Assembly (NCBI RefSeq): GCF_016881405.1
Contig: NZ_WOFE01000002.1
Location: 186,001-250,000, forward strand
Source of the DNA: Deefgea chitinilytica
Lineage (GTDB): Bacteria > Pseudomonadota > Gammaproteobacteria > Burkholderiales > Chitinibacteraceae
Reading direction: 5' to 3'
DNA length: 64,000 bases
Below the pieces are notes generated by a model. It did no database searches and was not told the origin of the DNA. It saw only the letters and a program-made list of their open reading frames with translations. The position numbers and the translations under genes were made by a program. Of the stretch, positions 9,664 to 17,157 are shown piece by piece; position 1 is the stretch's first letter, and each line of letters starts with the position of its first letter.

Positions 9664-10215
9664 ATGTCAATCGAAACTAAAGTCCTTGCCCTATGCGGTA
9701 GTTTACGCGCTAAATCAAGCAATAAAGGCTTGCTTCGCTACGCTCAAGCCAATGCGCCAGCAGGGATGAGCATCGAGATTGCCGACCTTTCGCAAGTGCC
9801 ATTTTATAACTCAGATCTCACTGAACAACCTGCCGCGGTAACCACCTTGCTCGCGCAGTTCGCAGCGGCAGATGCCTTTATTTTTGCCGGTCCCGAATAC
9901 AATTACTCCATCTCTCCTGCACTGAAAAACGCGATTGACTGGGCTTCACGAGCACCCAACAATGCATTATTAGGCGGCAAAGCAGCAGCCATCATGGGGG
10001 CTGGCGGCGGCATGGGCACCTCGCGTGCGCAATATCATTTACGACAAGTTTTCGTATTTGCCGACATCCATCCATTAAATAAACCTGAAGTGTTTGCCAA
10101 CGCGTTTGCTGGACAATTTGATGCCGATGGCAATTTAATTGATGAAAAAATTCAAAACAATGTGAAAGCTCAGCTTGAGGCTTTGGCCGCGTGGTCGCAG
10201 CAACTGCGCAAATAA
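9664..10215 (+). CDS. NAD(P)H-dependent FMN reductase (ChrR/YieF-like)
   Basis: The protein has 183 residues and a flavodoxin-like fold. The N-terminal phosphate-binding loop reads LCGSLRAKSSN (about 10-20), and the family signature GPEYNYSISPALKNAIDW is at about 78-95. This family uses NAD(P)H to reduce FMN, quinones, azo dyes or chromate; the natural substrate cannot be told from sequence. A good Shine-Dalgarno (AAGGAG) precedes the ATG by 7 nt. The gene is monocistronic, with a terminator after the stop, and converges on pgk. Confidence 0.88.
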   Translation: MSIETKVLALCGSLRAKSSNKGLLRYAQANAPAGMSIEIADLSQVPFYNSDLTEQPAAVTTLLAQFAAADAFIFAGPEYNYSISPALKNAIDWASRAPNNALLGGKAAAIMGAGGGMGTSRAQYHLRQVFVFADIHPLNKPEVFANAFAGQFDADGNLIDEKIQNNVKAQLEALAAWSQQLRK

Positions 10216-10235
10216 TCTACGCAGCTAGCAAAAAT

Positions 10236-10263
10236 AAAAAAGCCGATCAGTAGATCGGCTTTT
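10236..10263 (+). terminator. Rho-independent terminator of the FMN reductase gene
   Basis: GC-containing stem AAAAGCCGATC / GATCGGCTTTT with a short AGTA-type loop, ending in a T run. It is flanked by A and T runs, so it may work in both directions between convergent genes. Confidence 0.85.
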
Positions 10264-10264
10264 A

Positions 10265-10311
10265 CGTATATCAATGTAGTCCTTATATATTAAAGGCTAC
10301 ATAGTAATACC
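10265..10311. repeat. 47-nt palindromic repeat, copy 1
   Basis: Imperfect palindrome of exactly 47 nt, left end CGTATATC, right end TAATACC, containing TGTAG on the left and GGCTACA on the right. It ends 4 nt from the pgk stop codon. Member of the twelve-copy family described in the findings. Confidence 0.7.
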
Positions 10312-10315
10312 CTAA

Positions 10316-11548
10316 TTATTTATCGCTCAAGGCATCAACACCTGGTAATGCTTTACCTTCCAAGAATTCAAGTGACGCGCCACCACCCGTTGAAACGTGG
10401 CTAACTTTATCTTCCAAGCCCGCTTTTTCGACTGCAGCTACTGAATCTCCGCCACCGACAATCGTGATCGCGCCAGTCGCAGTCGCGTCCACCAAGGCAT
10501 GTGCAACCGCAAAAGTACCTTCTGCAGAAGCATCAATCTCGAACACGCCCATTGGACCATTCCACAGAACGGTTTTAGCTGATTTAATAATGTTTGCATA
10601 AGTCGTGCGTGTGGCCGTACCAATATCAACGCCTTCCTGATCTGCCGGAATCGCGGTTGATTCCACTTGCACCAAACCATCCAAAGTACGCGCATCAAAG
10701 TTCAGCGCTCGCGTTACCATCGTGTCGCTTGGCAATACCAATTTGTCGCCCGCTTGCGCCATTAATTCGCGCGCCAAATCGACTTTGTCGTTTTCGCACA
10801 ATGATTTACCAATCTCATAGCCTTGGGCTTTGAGGAAAGTAAACGCCATACCGCCACCGATAATCAATTTGTCTACTTTTGGTAGCAACGCTTGAATCAC
10901 GTCGATCTTGCCGGAGATTTTTGAACCACCAATAATCGCCACTAATGGACGCACTGGATTGTTGACGGCTTCGCCCAAGAAATCGAGTTCTTTTTTCAGC
11001 AAGTAACCCGCTGCGCGTGGCAATTCAACACCCACCATCGATGAATGAGCACGGTGTGCAGTACCAAACGCGTCATTGATAAACACATCACCCAATTTGC
11101 TCAAGCTAGCGCGGAAAGCTGCAACTTTAGCAGGATCTGCTTTCACTGAATTACCATCTGCGTCTTTGGCTTTGCCTTCTTCTTCAATATGGAAACGCAC
11201 GTTTTCAAGCAACACGACTTTTCCTGCTGGCAAGTTAGCGCAAGCCGCTTCAACTTCAGCACCAACACAATCGCTCAAGAATTCAACAGGGCTACCTAGC
11301 AATTCAGTTAAACGAGCCGCCACCGGTGCTAGGCTGTATTTTTCAACTTTCTGACCATTTGGACGCCCCAAGTGCGACATCAAGACAACAGATGCTCCTT
11401 GTGCCAAGGCATAACGAATTGTCGGCAGTGCCGCACGAATCCGTTTATCACTTTCAACTACGCCATTTTTAACAGGAACGTTAAAGTCAACGCGAATCAG
11501 GACACGTTTACCAGCCAGATCGAGGTCTTCAATAAACAGCTTAGCCAT
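10316..11548 (-). CDS. pgk: Phosphoglycerate kinase, long (eukaryote-like) form
   Basis: Phosphoglycerate kinase converts 1,3-bisphosphoglycerate and ADP to 3-phosphoglycerate and ATP in glycolysis. The family motifs are present: RVDFNVP at about 19-25, SHLGRPNG at about 58-65, the hinge, and the nucleotide-binding GGGDSVAAVEK near 365-375. At 410 residues it is longer than the usual bacterial enzyme (about 390). It carries an insertion after the ENVRFH motif (EEEGKAKDADGNSVKADP) followed by LSKLGDVFINDAFGTAHRAH, and ends KALPGVDALSDK, all features I know from eukaryotic-type Pgk. The start follows TACGGAG. It stands alone, not in a gap-pgk-pyk-fba cluster. Confidence 0.95.
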   Translation of the reverse strand: MAKLFIEDLDLAGKRVLIRVDFNVPVKNGVVESDKRIRAALPTIRYALAQGASVVLMSHLGRPNGQKVEKYSLAPVAARLTELLGSPVEFLSDCVGAEVEAACANLPAGKVVLLENVRFHIEEEGKAKDADGNSVKADPAKVAAFRASLSKLGDVFINDAFGTAHRAHSSMVGVELPRAAGYLLKKELDFLGEAVNNPVRPLVAIIGGSKISGKIDVIQALLPKVDKLIIGGGMAFTFLKAQGYEIGKSLCENDKVDLARELMAQAGDKLVLPSDTMVTRALNFDARTLDGLVQVESTAIPADQEGVDIGTATRTTYANIIKSAKTVLWNGPMGVFEIDASAEGTFAVAHALVDATATGAITIVGGGDSVAAVEKAGLEDKVSHVSTGGGASLEFLEGKALPGVDALSDK

Positions 11549-11590
11549 GCGTTTTCTCCGTAAGGGGGAATAAATTTGTATCAGCTTATG

Positions 11591-11599
11591 ATTGTAACA
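11591..11599 (-). promoter_or_regulatory. Possible extended -10 promoter of pgk
   Basis: On the minus strand TGTTACAAT forms a TGn-extended -10 element about 43 nt upstream of the pgk start codon. The -35 region is weak. Prediction only. Confidence 0.35.
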
Positions 11600-11658
11600 A
11601 GAACCTTGGGCAAAAACGTTGTCTATGCTCAGTTTTTCTCACCGCAAACTGACTTTAC

Positions 11659-11673
11659 TACGTATTAATACTA
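11659..11673. repeat. 15-bp motif shared with the ndh upstream region
   Basis: TACGTATTAATACTA matches, in inverted orientation, the 15 nt at 8452-8466 upstream of ndh. It lies between divergently transcribed pgk and the 91-residue protein gene. It could be a common operator or a short dispersed repeat. Confidence 0.35.
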
Positions 11674-11734
11674 GAAAACACCCGCCAAAGCAGTCCAAAG
11701 ATAAATAGTCAGCGATAGAACACCCGCAAACCTT

Positions 11735-11740
11735 TATAAT
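11735..11740 (+). promoter_or_regulatory. -10 element (TATAAT) of the small-protein/acyltransferase operon
   Basis: Perfect TATAAT 25 nt upstream of the ATG at 11766. No good -35 hexamer at 16-18 nt spacing, so activity is uncertain. Confidence 0.4.
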
Positions 11741-11765
11741 AAGCGCGCTTAAAAAGGAAACAATC

Positions 11766-12041
11766 ATGCCAATGAAGAAATATGAATTAGAGAAACGCAA
11801 AGCCGAAAAGCTCCATAACGACTTGAGCGCAGCAAATGCCCCTGCCCGTTTTGGCCACGCGGCGGGCACAGTGCTCGACAAAAAAGAACAACGTAAACTC
11901 GACCAAGCAAAGGGACTCGTGCCATTTGCTTGCAAACTAAATCAAGATCTGATCAAGCAATTGCACGAAGCCTGCACGGCACGTGAGATTTCAGTCAATG
12001 ATCTGGTGGCTGAGCTCATTCAAGCCGGTCTGAATAAATAA
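11766..12041 (+). CDS. Small basic protein of unknown function, possible ribbon-helix-helix C-terminus
   Basis: The protein has 91 residues. The N-terminal half is charged and lysine/glutamate-rich (MKKYELEKRKAEKLHNDL), likely helical. The C-terminal part (about 50-91, LVPFACKLNQDLIKQLHEAC then REISVNDLVAELIQAGL) has the strand-helix-helix pattern of small RHH/MetJ-Arc DNA-binding proteins, though I cannot assign a family. Shine-Dalgarno AAGGAAA is 6 nt before the ATG. The stop codon overlaps the start of the acyltransferase gene by one base (TAATG), so the two are translationally coupled and probably co-regulated. Confidence 0.75.
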   Translation: MPMKKYELEKRKAEKLHNDLSAANAPARFGHAAGTVLDKKEQRKLDQAKGLVPFACKLNQDLIKQLHEACTAREISVNDLVAELIQAGLNK

Positions 12042-12616
12042 TGCAGCGCACCATCTTTGATACACCGATTATCCGCGATGTGATGCCCGGTGTTTCGAGA
12101 ATATTCTTTAAGCTGATTGGCTGGAAGGTCGTCGGTGATTTTCCAGCCATCAATAAATATGTACTGATTGCTGCGCCACATACCAGCAACTGGGATTTCC
12201 CAGTTGGCTTGGCCATTTGCTTTCTTGGCGGCAAAAAAGTCTATTGGATGGGAAAGCATACGCTGTTTCGAGGCCCGCTAGGACCAATAGCACGTTGGCT
12301 GGGCGGGATTGCAGTTGACCGAAGAAAGTCAAATTCCTTAGTCGAGCAAATTGCTGAAGTCTATCAACACAGCGAGCAATTGATTGTCGCCGTGCCGCCC
12401 GAGGGAACTCGCAAAAAAGTGGCGCAATGGAAAACAGGTTTTTATTACATCGCTTTACAAGCTAAAGTACCAATCGTCCTTGGCTATCTGGACTTCGCTA
12501 GCAAAACAGGTGGCTGCGGGAAGGTCTTTTATCCTACTGGTGATATCGCTCAGGATATGCAAGAAATTCAACAGTTTTACCACGGCATTCGCGGCAAAAA
12601 TCCTGATAACCAATAA
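12041..12616 (+). CDS. PlsC-like 1-acylglycerol-phosphate acyltransferase family protein
   Basis: The protein has 191 residues. The acyltransferase catalytic motif HX4D is visible as HTSNWD at about residues 46-51, followed by the substrate-binding PPEGTRKK at about 116-123 (the family's PEGTR motif). The family transfers acyl groups from acyl-ACP or acyl-CoA to lysophospholipids or related acceptors at the inner membrane. Compared with classical PlsC it is short, matching the small stand-alone branch often annotated only as acyltransferase. It is coupled by a one-base overlap to the upstream small protein and followed by a strong terminator. The exact acceptor is unknown. Confidence 0.85.
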   Translation: MQRTIFDTPIIRDVMPGVSRIFFKLIGWKVVGDFPAINKYVLIAAPHTSNWDFPVGLAICFLGGKKVYWMGKHTLFRGPLGPIARWLGGIAVDRRKSNSLVEQIAEVYQHSEQLIVAVPPEGTRKKVAQWKTGFYYIALQAKVPIVLGYLDFASKTGGCGKVFYPTGDIAQDMQEIQQFYHGIRGKNPDNQ

Positions 12617-12639
12617 ATCAATTCATTTGCTAAGGACGT

Positions 12640-12667
12640 AAAAAAACCCAGCTCGCTGGGTTTTTTC
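12640..12667. terminator. Bidirectional rho-independent terminator
   Basis: Perfect stem AAAAAACCCAGC / GCTGGGTTTTTT with a two-base centre, between the acyltransferase gene (plus) and the cold-shock gene (minus). A and T runs on both sides let it serve both convergent transcripts. Confidence 0.88.
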
Positions 12668-12689
12668 TACATCAACAGACCGAGCTAAA

Positions 12690-12893
12690 TTAAGCTGGTT
12701 GGATGTTAGAAGCTTGTTTGCCTTTAGGACCAGTAGTCACGTCAAAAGACACTTTTTGGCCTTCTGCGAGAGTTTTGAAGCCTGGAGTGTTGATTTGAGA
12801 AAAGTGAGCAAACAAATCTTCGCCGCCTTCATCTGGAGTGATGAAGCCGAAGCCTTTAGAATCGTTGAACCACTTAACTGTACCTTGAGCCAT
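12690..12893 (-). CDS. cspA: CspA-family cold-shock protein
   Basis: The protein has 67 residues, one cold-shock domain binding single-stranded nucleic acid, typically acting as an RNA chaperone or transcription antiterminator. The RNP1 motif KGFGFITP is at about 13-20 and the RNP2-like motif LFAHFSQI at about 27-34. Length and sequence fit the family exactly. A long untranslated leader (about 110 nt) is predicted from a promoter at 13010-13038, a hallmark of cold-inducible csp mRNAs. Whether this copy is cold-induced or constitutive cannot be told. The gene symbol denotes the family rather than a proven orthologue. Confidence 0.93.
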   Translation of the reverse strand: MAQGTVKWFNDSKGFGFITPDEGGEDLFAHFSQINTPGFKTLAEGQKVSFDVTTGPKGKQASNIQPA

Positions 12894-13009
12894 TTTGTAT
12901 TTCCCTAAAAAAAAAATTTAAAGCACGAAAATCAAGGGAAATGAAGCACTGCGGTACGGCAAGGCCACTACATCACACACATCCACTACTTGAAGATCCT
13001 GCAGCACGT

Positions 13010-13038
13010 ATCATGTCTGACTACGCTGCTGCTGGCAA
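13010..13038 (-). promoter_or_regulatory. Predicted csp promoter
   Basis: On the minus strand -35 TTGCCA (5 of 6 consensus) is followed after 17 nt by CATGAT (4 of 6). Transcription would start near 13003, giving a leader of about 110 nt before the cold-shock gene. Confidence 0.45.
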
Positions 13039-13105
13039 GCTTTATTTGCCAATTTCCGACAAAAAGAAGCTAATCGGCATTTTTTACACTTTATTTCACT
13101 CAGCT

Positions 13106-13738
13106 CTAGCTGTTCTGTGGGTTTGCGGCGCAAAGCAATGCCAATTGTTGCTTTAACTGAACCACTTCCAGCTCTAATTGATCCACTCTCTCAAGCAAAG
13201 TCCTATTTGGTAATTCACTAGAGATCGATGGCACTTCACCTGAGAGTAAGTGTGCCCAACGACATTCACGCGCGCCTGCTTGCTTGGGCAGTTGTGCGAC
13301 CAAAGCACCTGGTTCACGCCCTGCCAACTCTTCCAAAAAGCCCTCTACAGCAGAAATATCAGCAAACCGGTGTAAACGCTCACAATTGAGACGTAACTCC
13401 CCTGCCGTTTGCGGACCACGCAACATCAAAACAGCCAATAAAGCCACAGACTGACTCGGAATTTGTAAAGCACGCCCCAGTAAATGCTCGTAGCGCGGCA
13501 CGCGGCCGCCACTGACTTCATTCACCATATTCAATGCGCGCAATTGATCAATGGCCGCCGCCACATCGCCCTCTGAGGCTTCCAGCACCGGATCTCGACT
13601 CGACTTTTGATTGCATCCCGTAACTAAACTATTCAAAGTTAAAGGGTAGGAATCTGGAACAGTGTGCTGTTTTTCAATTAATACGCCTAAGACGCGAGTT
13701 TGCAACAAACTCAATGCTTCTCCTTCGTACATCAACAT
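13106..13738 (-). CDS. yceH: YceH/UPF0502 (DUF480) family protein
   Basis: The protein has 210 residues. The sequence RVLGVLIEKQHTVPDSYPLT followed by LNSLVTGCNQKSSRDPV is the recognisable N-terminal signature of YceH/DUF480, built of two winged-helix domains. A C-terminal heptad stretch (LERVDQLELEVVQLKQQLA) should form a coiled coil. Function is not established; the winged helices suggest nucleic-acid binding. Two ATG starts exist: 13738 and 13732. AAGAGG lies 2 nt before the first and 8 nt before the second, so the second may be the true start. The gene faces away from the DUF3617 gene. Confidence 0.88.
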   Translation of the reverse strand: MLMYEGEALSLLQTRVLGVLIEKQHTVPDSYPLTLNSLVTGCNQKSSRDPVLEASEGDVAAAIDQLRALNMVNEVSGGRVPRYEHLLGRALQIPSQSVALLAVLMLRGPQTAGELRLNCERLHRFADISAVEGFLEELAGREPGALVAQLPKQAGARECRWAHLLSGEVPSISSELPNRTLLERVDQLELEVVQLKQQLALLCAANPQNS

Positions 13739-13831
13739 GACCTCTTGGCGAAAAAAAGACCATTATCTATCGCTTTAAGCAAAAAACAAAAACTATAAAC
13801 AAAACTAATTTCATCCACTTTGGAGACGATG

Positions 13832-14314
13832 ATGCTGAAAACCTACCTATCCCTACTAGCCATCATCGGTTCATTGAGCTGGAACACAAGCTACGCTGCG
13901 CTCACCCCGCAACTGGGCTTATGGGAAAGCACTAGCGAGATTCCTGCCGAACAAAAAGCAATGTTTCAAAAAATGCCGCCTGAAGCATTCAAGCAAATGC
14001 AGCAATCTGGGATGAAAGTGAATCTATCTGCGGGAACAATCAGTAATACGTTTTGCATCAACCAAGAGCAGCTTTCGAATTGGCATCAAATGGGACAAAA
14101 ATCAGCACAGCAATGCGATAAACCGCAAATTAGTGACAGTGGCAATGTGGTCAAGATGAATATGGTTTGCCATCAGCCACATCCGAGTAAGATGCAAAGT
14201 ATCATCACGTTCAATGCGGCACGTGATGCCTATCAATTTGAACATCTCATCCAGTCCGAACAGCACAGCATGACGCTACGCGGCCGTGCCAAACGGCTTG
14301 GCGATTGCAAATAA
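13832..14314 (+). CDS. Secreted DUF3617-family protein
   Basis: The predicted protein has 160 residues. A signal peptide (MLKTYLSLLAIIGSLSWNTSYA) is cleaved after about residue 22. The mature part begins LTPQLGLWESTSE, the G-x-W-E pattern opening DUF3617 proteins, with cysteines spaced as in the family (FCINQ, QQCDKP, VCHQP). Periplasmic; function unknown. An in-frame TTG at 13820 would extend the frame but overlaps the GGAG ribosome-binding site. ATG 13832, 6 nt after GGAG, is the better start, with ATG 13829 also possible. It lies 14 nt upstream of the HPt-HD-GYP gene and probably shares its transcript. Confidence 0.82.
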   Translation: MLKTYLSLLAIIGSLSWNTSYAALTPQLGLWESTSEIPAEQKAMFQKMPPEAFKQMQQSGMKVNLSAGTISNTFCINQEQLSNWHQMGQKSAQQCDKPQISDSGNVVKMNMVCHQPHPSKMQSIITFNAARDAYQFEHLIQSEQHSMTLRGRAKRLGDCK

Positions 14315-14328
14315 AAGGTCAAATCAGC

Positions 14329-15432
14329 ATGGCGGAAAATACCGAGCTCGAAAATCCACAAGTCATCGATTGGAATGCATTCACTGATTTTCGTGATGGT
14401 TTAGTCGATACCGCACCCAAAATCGAAAATTTACTCGCTGAACTCAAACAAACGCCACAAGATTTAAGCCGCATCACCTTACTGTTTCGTTTATTTCATA
14501 ACATCAAAGGCGATGCGGGCTTATGTCGCCTGCCGTTTGTGATTCCACTGGTTCACGGCGTAGAAACGCTACTTGGGCGCATGCGTACTGGCGAATTACC
14601 GTTTAGCGATCTGTTGGCAGAAGTCATCTTACTGACACTAGACCGACTCGAACAAACGATAGAGTTGTTAAGCGAAAATGAGTCTGCTGCCGCGCTAGCC
14701 TTACCTGCTTTAGCACTAGGCCTAGAAGGTATTGCTGCACAGCCATTAGAAAATATAGACTCTAGCGCAATACGTCTAATTGAAAATGTAACAGGCTTTC
14801 GTCCTGGCCTCAGTGTATTGCCACAACGCAACGCAAGCCTTGCGGTCCGCAATATCGCCGAGCGCCATGAAGACCTGAATTTTTTTCATCAATTAGCACT
14901 GCAACTAGAAGCCCGCTCGCCTTTATTCCAAGGCCGCACGGCACGCAATTTAGAACTTGCCCTTGAAACCAATAAGGAAGCCGGCAGCCGAGTCGACCCC
15001 GCTCAGTTAGAAGCAGCCGTCTATTTACATGATCTAGGAATGATGTTTTTGCCAGAATCGTCGTGGCTGCAAGTTGAACAACTGAGCCTAGAGGCAAGGG
15101 AGAAACTGAAGCTACACCCACAATGGGGCGCAGGATTAGCTGCACGAATGGTCGGCTGGCAAGAGGCTGCCATTATGGTGATGCAACACCATGAAAAACC
15201 TAACGGCAGCGGTTACCCGAATCAGTTAAGCCACCATGAGATTGTCGATGGCGCGAAAATTTTAGCCATTATTGATGCATTTGATGCCATTTTGCTCAAA
15301 CACAGCCACCGTGGTCAGCAGCGCTCGATGTTACGAGCAATTGCAGAAATCAACGCATCTGATCGGCAATTTGCTGCCGAATGGATTGCGCCCTTTAATC
15401 GGGTGATTCGTAATATGTTGGAAAATAAATAA
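14329..15432 (+). CDS. HPt-HD-GYP fusion, probable c-di-GMP phosphodiesterase
   Basis: The predicted protein has 367 residues. The N-terminal part (about 15-120) is an HPt/CheA-P1-like four-helix bundle; FHNIKGDAGLC carries the phosphorylatable His followed by Lys-Gly, and LVHGVETLLGRMRTGEL matches the next helix. The C-terminal part (about 180-365) is an HD-GYP domain with LHDLGMMFL and HHEKPNGSGYP. No receiver is present, so phosphate would arrive from an external receiver or kinase, unlike the usual REC-HD-GYP layout. The start at ATG 14329 is chosen because the longer frame from TTG 14305 lies inside the preceding gene. Confidence 0.85.
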   Translation: MAENTELENPQVIDWNAFTDFRDGLVDTAPKIENLLAELKQTPQDLSRITLLFRLFHNIKGDAGLCRLPFVIPLVHGVETLLGRMRTGELPFSDLLAEVILLTLDRLEQTIELLSENESAAALALPALALGLEGIAAQPLENIDSSAIRLIENVTGFRPGLSVLPQRNASLAVRNIAERHEDLNFFHQLALQLEARSPLFQGRTARNLELALETNKEAGSRVDPAQLEAAVYLHDLGMMFLPESSWLQVEQLSLEAREKLKLHPQWGAGLAARMVGWQEAAIMVMQHHEKPNGSGYPNQLSHHEIVDGAKILAIIDAFDAILLKHSHRGQQRSMLRAIAEINASDRQFAAEWIAPFNRVIRNMLENK

Positions 15433-15435
15433 GCG

Positions 15436-16182
15436 CTAATCGATTGCCCGTAATTGCTTTAATCGACCACTTGCGGCCAATTTCGCTAAGCCTTGGTTAA
15501 ACTGCTCAATCCTTGTAGCACATTGTGGATTTTTAATCGCGCAAACAAAATGCAATTCACCCGCAGCCACTTCAGTCGCGTGGAGCAAAACAAACTCCGC
15601 GCGCTCCTGCTTATTAAAATTTTGTGCAATCAAAGCGGTAGCAACCCGTGAATCCATCAATACAAAATCAACTCGGCCGTGCAACAGTGCTTTTAAACTG
15701 ATCACATCGTTATAAGAGGCCACCGTTTTGAGCTTGGTCTTGTATTGCTCAAATGTTTCGCCATAGCTATATGCTTGGGTAATACCCAAACGATACTGAA
15801 GCAGGTCTTCCCAATTCTTCCAGGCAAAATCTCGATGCTGCTGAGTGCCGATCAGAATCGAACGGCTGCGTAAAATCGAATCAGAATAATGCCAACGTTG
15901 CAGTCGATCCGTGGTCTTGATATAGCCAAAAGAAAAATAATGATGAGTATCTAAACCATGTTCAACACGCTTCCATGGCTCAAATTGAAATTGGGTTTGC
16001 ACCCCAACTTGAGCAAATGCTTCTTGCACAATTTGACTTAAATCGCCAAAGCCAGGCGGCGTATTTTCAATATAAGGTGACCAATCACCGACCGTGAGCC
16101 TGAGCGTATCCACACTATAGGCAGGTGACAACAGCCCCCATAAGCAAGCCCCCAAAAGCAGCTGGCATAGATCATTTCGCAT
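15436..16182 (-). CDS. Periplasmic solute-binding protein family 3 (amino-acid type)
   Basis: The predicted protein has 248 residues. A signal peptide (about 1-23, MRNDLCQLLLGACLWGLLSPAYS) leads to the family 3 fold with LRLTVGDWSPYIENTPPGFG, the ligand-loop start, and PWKRVEHGLDTHHYFSFGY. Such proteins bind polar amino acids or small organic ligands, but many stand-alone members near regulatory genes act as sensors rather than transporter subunits. No ABC permease or ATPase lies nearby. A TTG start 24 nt upstream (16206) is possible, but ATG 16182 gives the proper signal peptide. It converges on the HPt-HD-GYP gene with only 3 nt between stop codons. Confidence 0.85.
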   Translation of the reverse strand: MRNDLCQLLLGACLWGLLSPAYSVDTLRLTVGDWSPYIENTPPGFGDLSQIVQEAFAQVGVQTQFQFEPWKRVEHGLDTHHYFSFGYIKTTDRLQRWHYSDSILRSRSILIGTQQHRDFAWKNWEDLLQYRLGITQAYSYGETFEQYKTKLKTVASYNDVISLKALLHGRVDFVLMDSRVATALIAQNFNKQERAEFVLLHATEVAAGELHFVCAIKNPQCATRIEQFNQGLAKLAASGRLKQLRAID

Positions 16183-16215
16183 ACTGATCACCCATTTGCA
16201 ATACAAAAAATAAGG

Positions 16216-16262
16216 TGTATTACCTTTGGAGGCTTATAAATTATTGCCAATAAAGCAATACC
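16216..16262. repeat. 47-nt palindromic repeat, copy 2
   Basis: Left end TGTATTACC, right end GCAATACC, exactly 47 nt, with imperfect arms. It ends 4 nt from the stop codon of the pseudouridine synthase gene. Confidence 0.68.
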
Positions 16263-16266
16263 CAAC

Positions 16267-16998
16267 CTAGAATCGTTCATTTCCTTGCAAAAAACGCCAC
16301 TGACTCTCCGGCAAACTCGCTAGTGCAATGCGGCCAATTCGAATCCGTTTGCAAGCCTGCAGATGAATGCCAACTAATTCGCACAAGGCCGGTAAAAACT
16401 CAGGCGCGCCCGCACGCAGCACCACCCGCAATTGCTGATCACTTTGCCGCGTAACTTTGTAGGGTTTAAGCGGCTGTCCATCAAATTTAGTGCGACTATT
16501 CATTTGCTTGAGCGCCTCAGCGCTCAGTTCACCTGTAAACCATAACAAAAATTCTTGCTCATTTTCCGTCGCCAAAGTGCGCGCCAAACGACTATCTTGC
16601 GTCAAAACCAATAAACCGCTCGCTTCAGTATCCAAACCACACGGTACCTGAAAATGCGGCAAGTGTTTTTTCAGTAAGGCAAAGCCCGTTTTATCTTGCG
16701 CATCGCGATGCTCGCTATTGAGTAAGTCAAGCCATGGTTTCCCGGCTGCCTCAGGCCAAGCCGCAAAGCCAACCGGCTTATTGAGCAACAAAGTGATTCG
16801 GTCTGGTTGCTTATACGCCGTCATTTTCACGGCAGTAATCGCAATTTTTTGCTCCGCCGTCACCCGACTGCCTAATTGATCAACGACCTGACCATCTACC
16901 GTCACCCGACCCAGTTCAATCAATTCATCAGCCTCACGGCGCGAACATAAGCCCAACTCGACCATACGTTTGGAAAGACGAATGAGTTCTTGCGTCAT
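16267..16998 (-). CDS. RsuA/RluF-family pseudouridine synthase
   Basis: The protein has 243 residues. An S4 RNA-binding domain (about 5-65, RLSKRMVELGLCSRREADEL) precedes the synthase domain. The catalytic Asp is in CGLDTEASGLLVLT (about 124-137), equivalent to the GRLDxxTxGLL motif of this family. It isomerises a uridine in rRNA or tRNA to pseudouridine. The C-terminal stretch LVGIHLQACKRIRIGRIAL corresponds to the last conserved family block. The specific target (16S as RsuA, 23S as RluB/E/F) cannot be fixed by sequence reading alone; the sequence seems closest to the RluF side. Confidence 0.85.
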   Translation of the reverse strand: MTQELIRLSKRMVELGLCSRREADELIELGRVTVDGQVVDQLGSRVTAEQKIAITAVKMTAYKQPDRITLLLNKPVGFAAWPEAAGKPWLDLLNSEHRDAQDKTGFALLKKHLPHFQVPCGLDTEASGLLVLTQDSRLARTLATENEQEFLLWFTGELSAEALKQMNSRTKFDGQPLKPYKVTRQSDQQLRVVLRAGAPEFLPALCELVGIHLQACKRIRIGRIALASLPESQWRFLQGNERF

Positions 16999-17115
16999 GG
17001 AGGCTTCCTTTTTAAAAAATCAGTGTAGTCCGATCAGTAAAGTCCTGCGTCGATTCAAGCTTGCTTTGCATGACCGACGTAAGATTTCAATGATTTAAGC
17101 ACGTAAAAAACAAAA

Positions 17116-17135
17116 AACCGGCCCGTAGGCCGGTT
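17116..17135 (-). terminator. Rho-independent terminator of pyk
   Basis: Perfect stem AACCGGCC / GGCCGGTT around a CGTA loop, followed on the minus strand by a long T run, 22 nt after the pyruvate kinase stop codon. Confidence 0.9.
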
Positions 17136-17157
17136 GCAGTCACAATACAGTCAGCGA

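Noticed and set aside
12941-13156. 71-residue open frame opposite the csp leader
   Set aside because: Overlaps the predicted csp promoter and leader and the end of yceH; no recognisable protein pattern.
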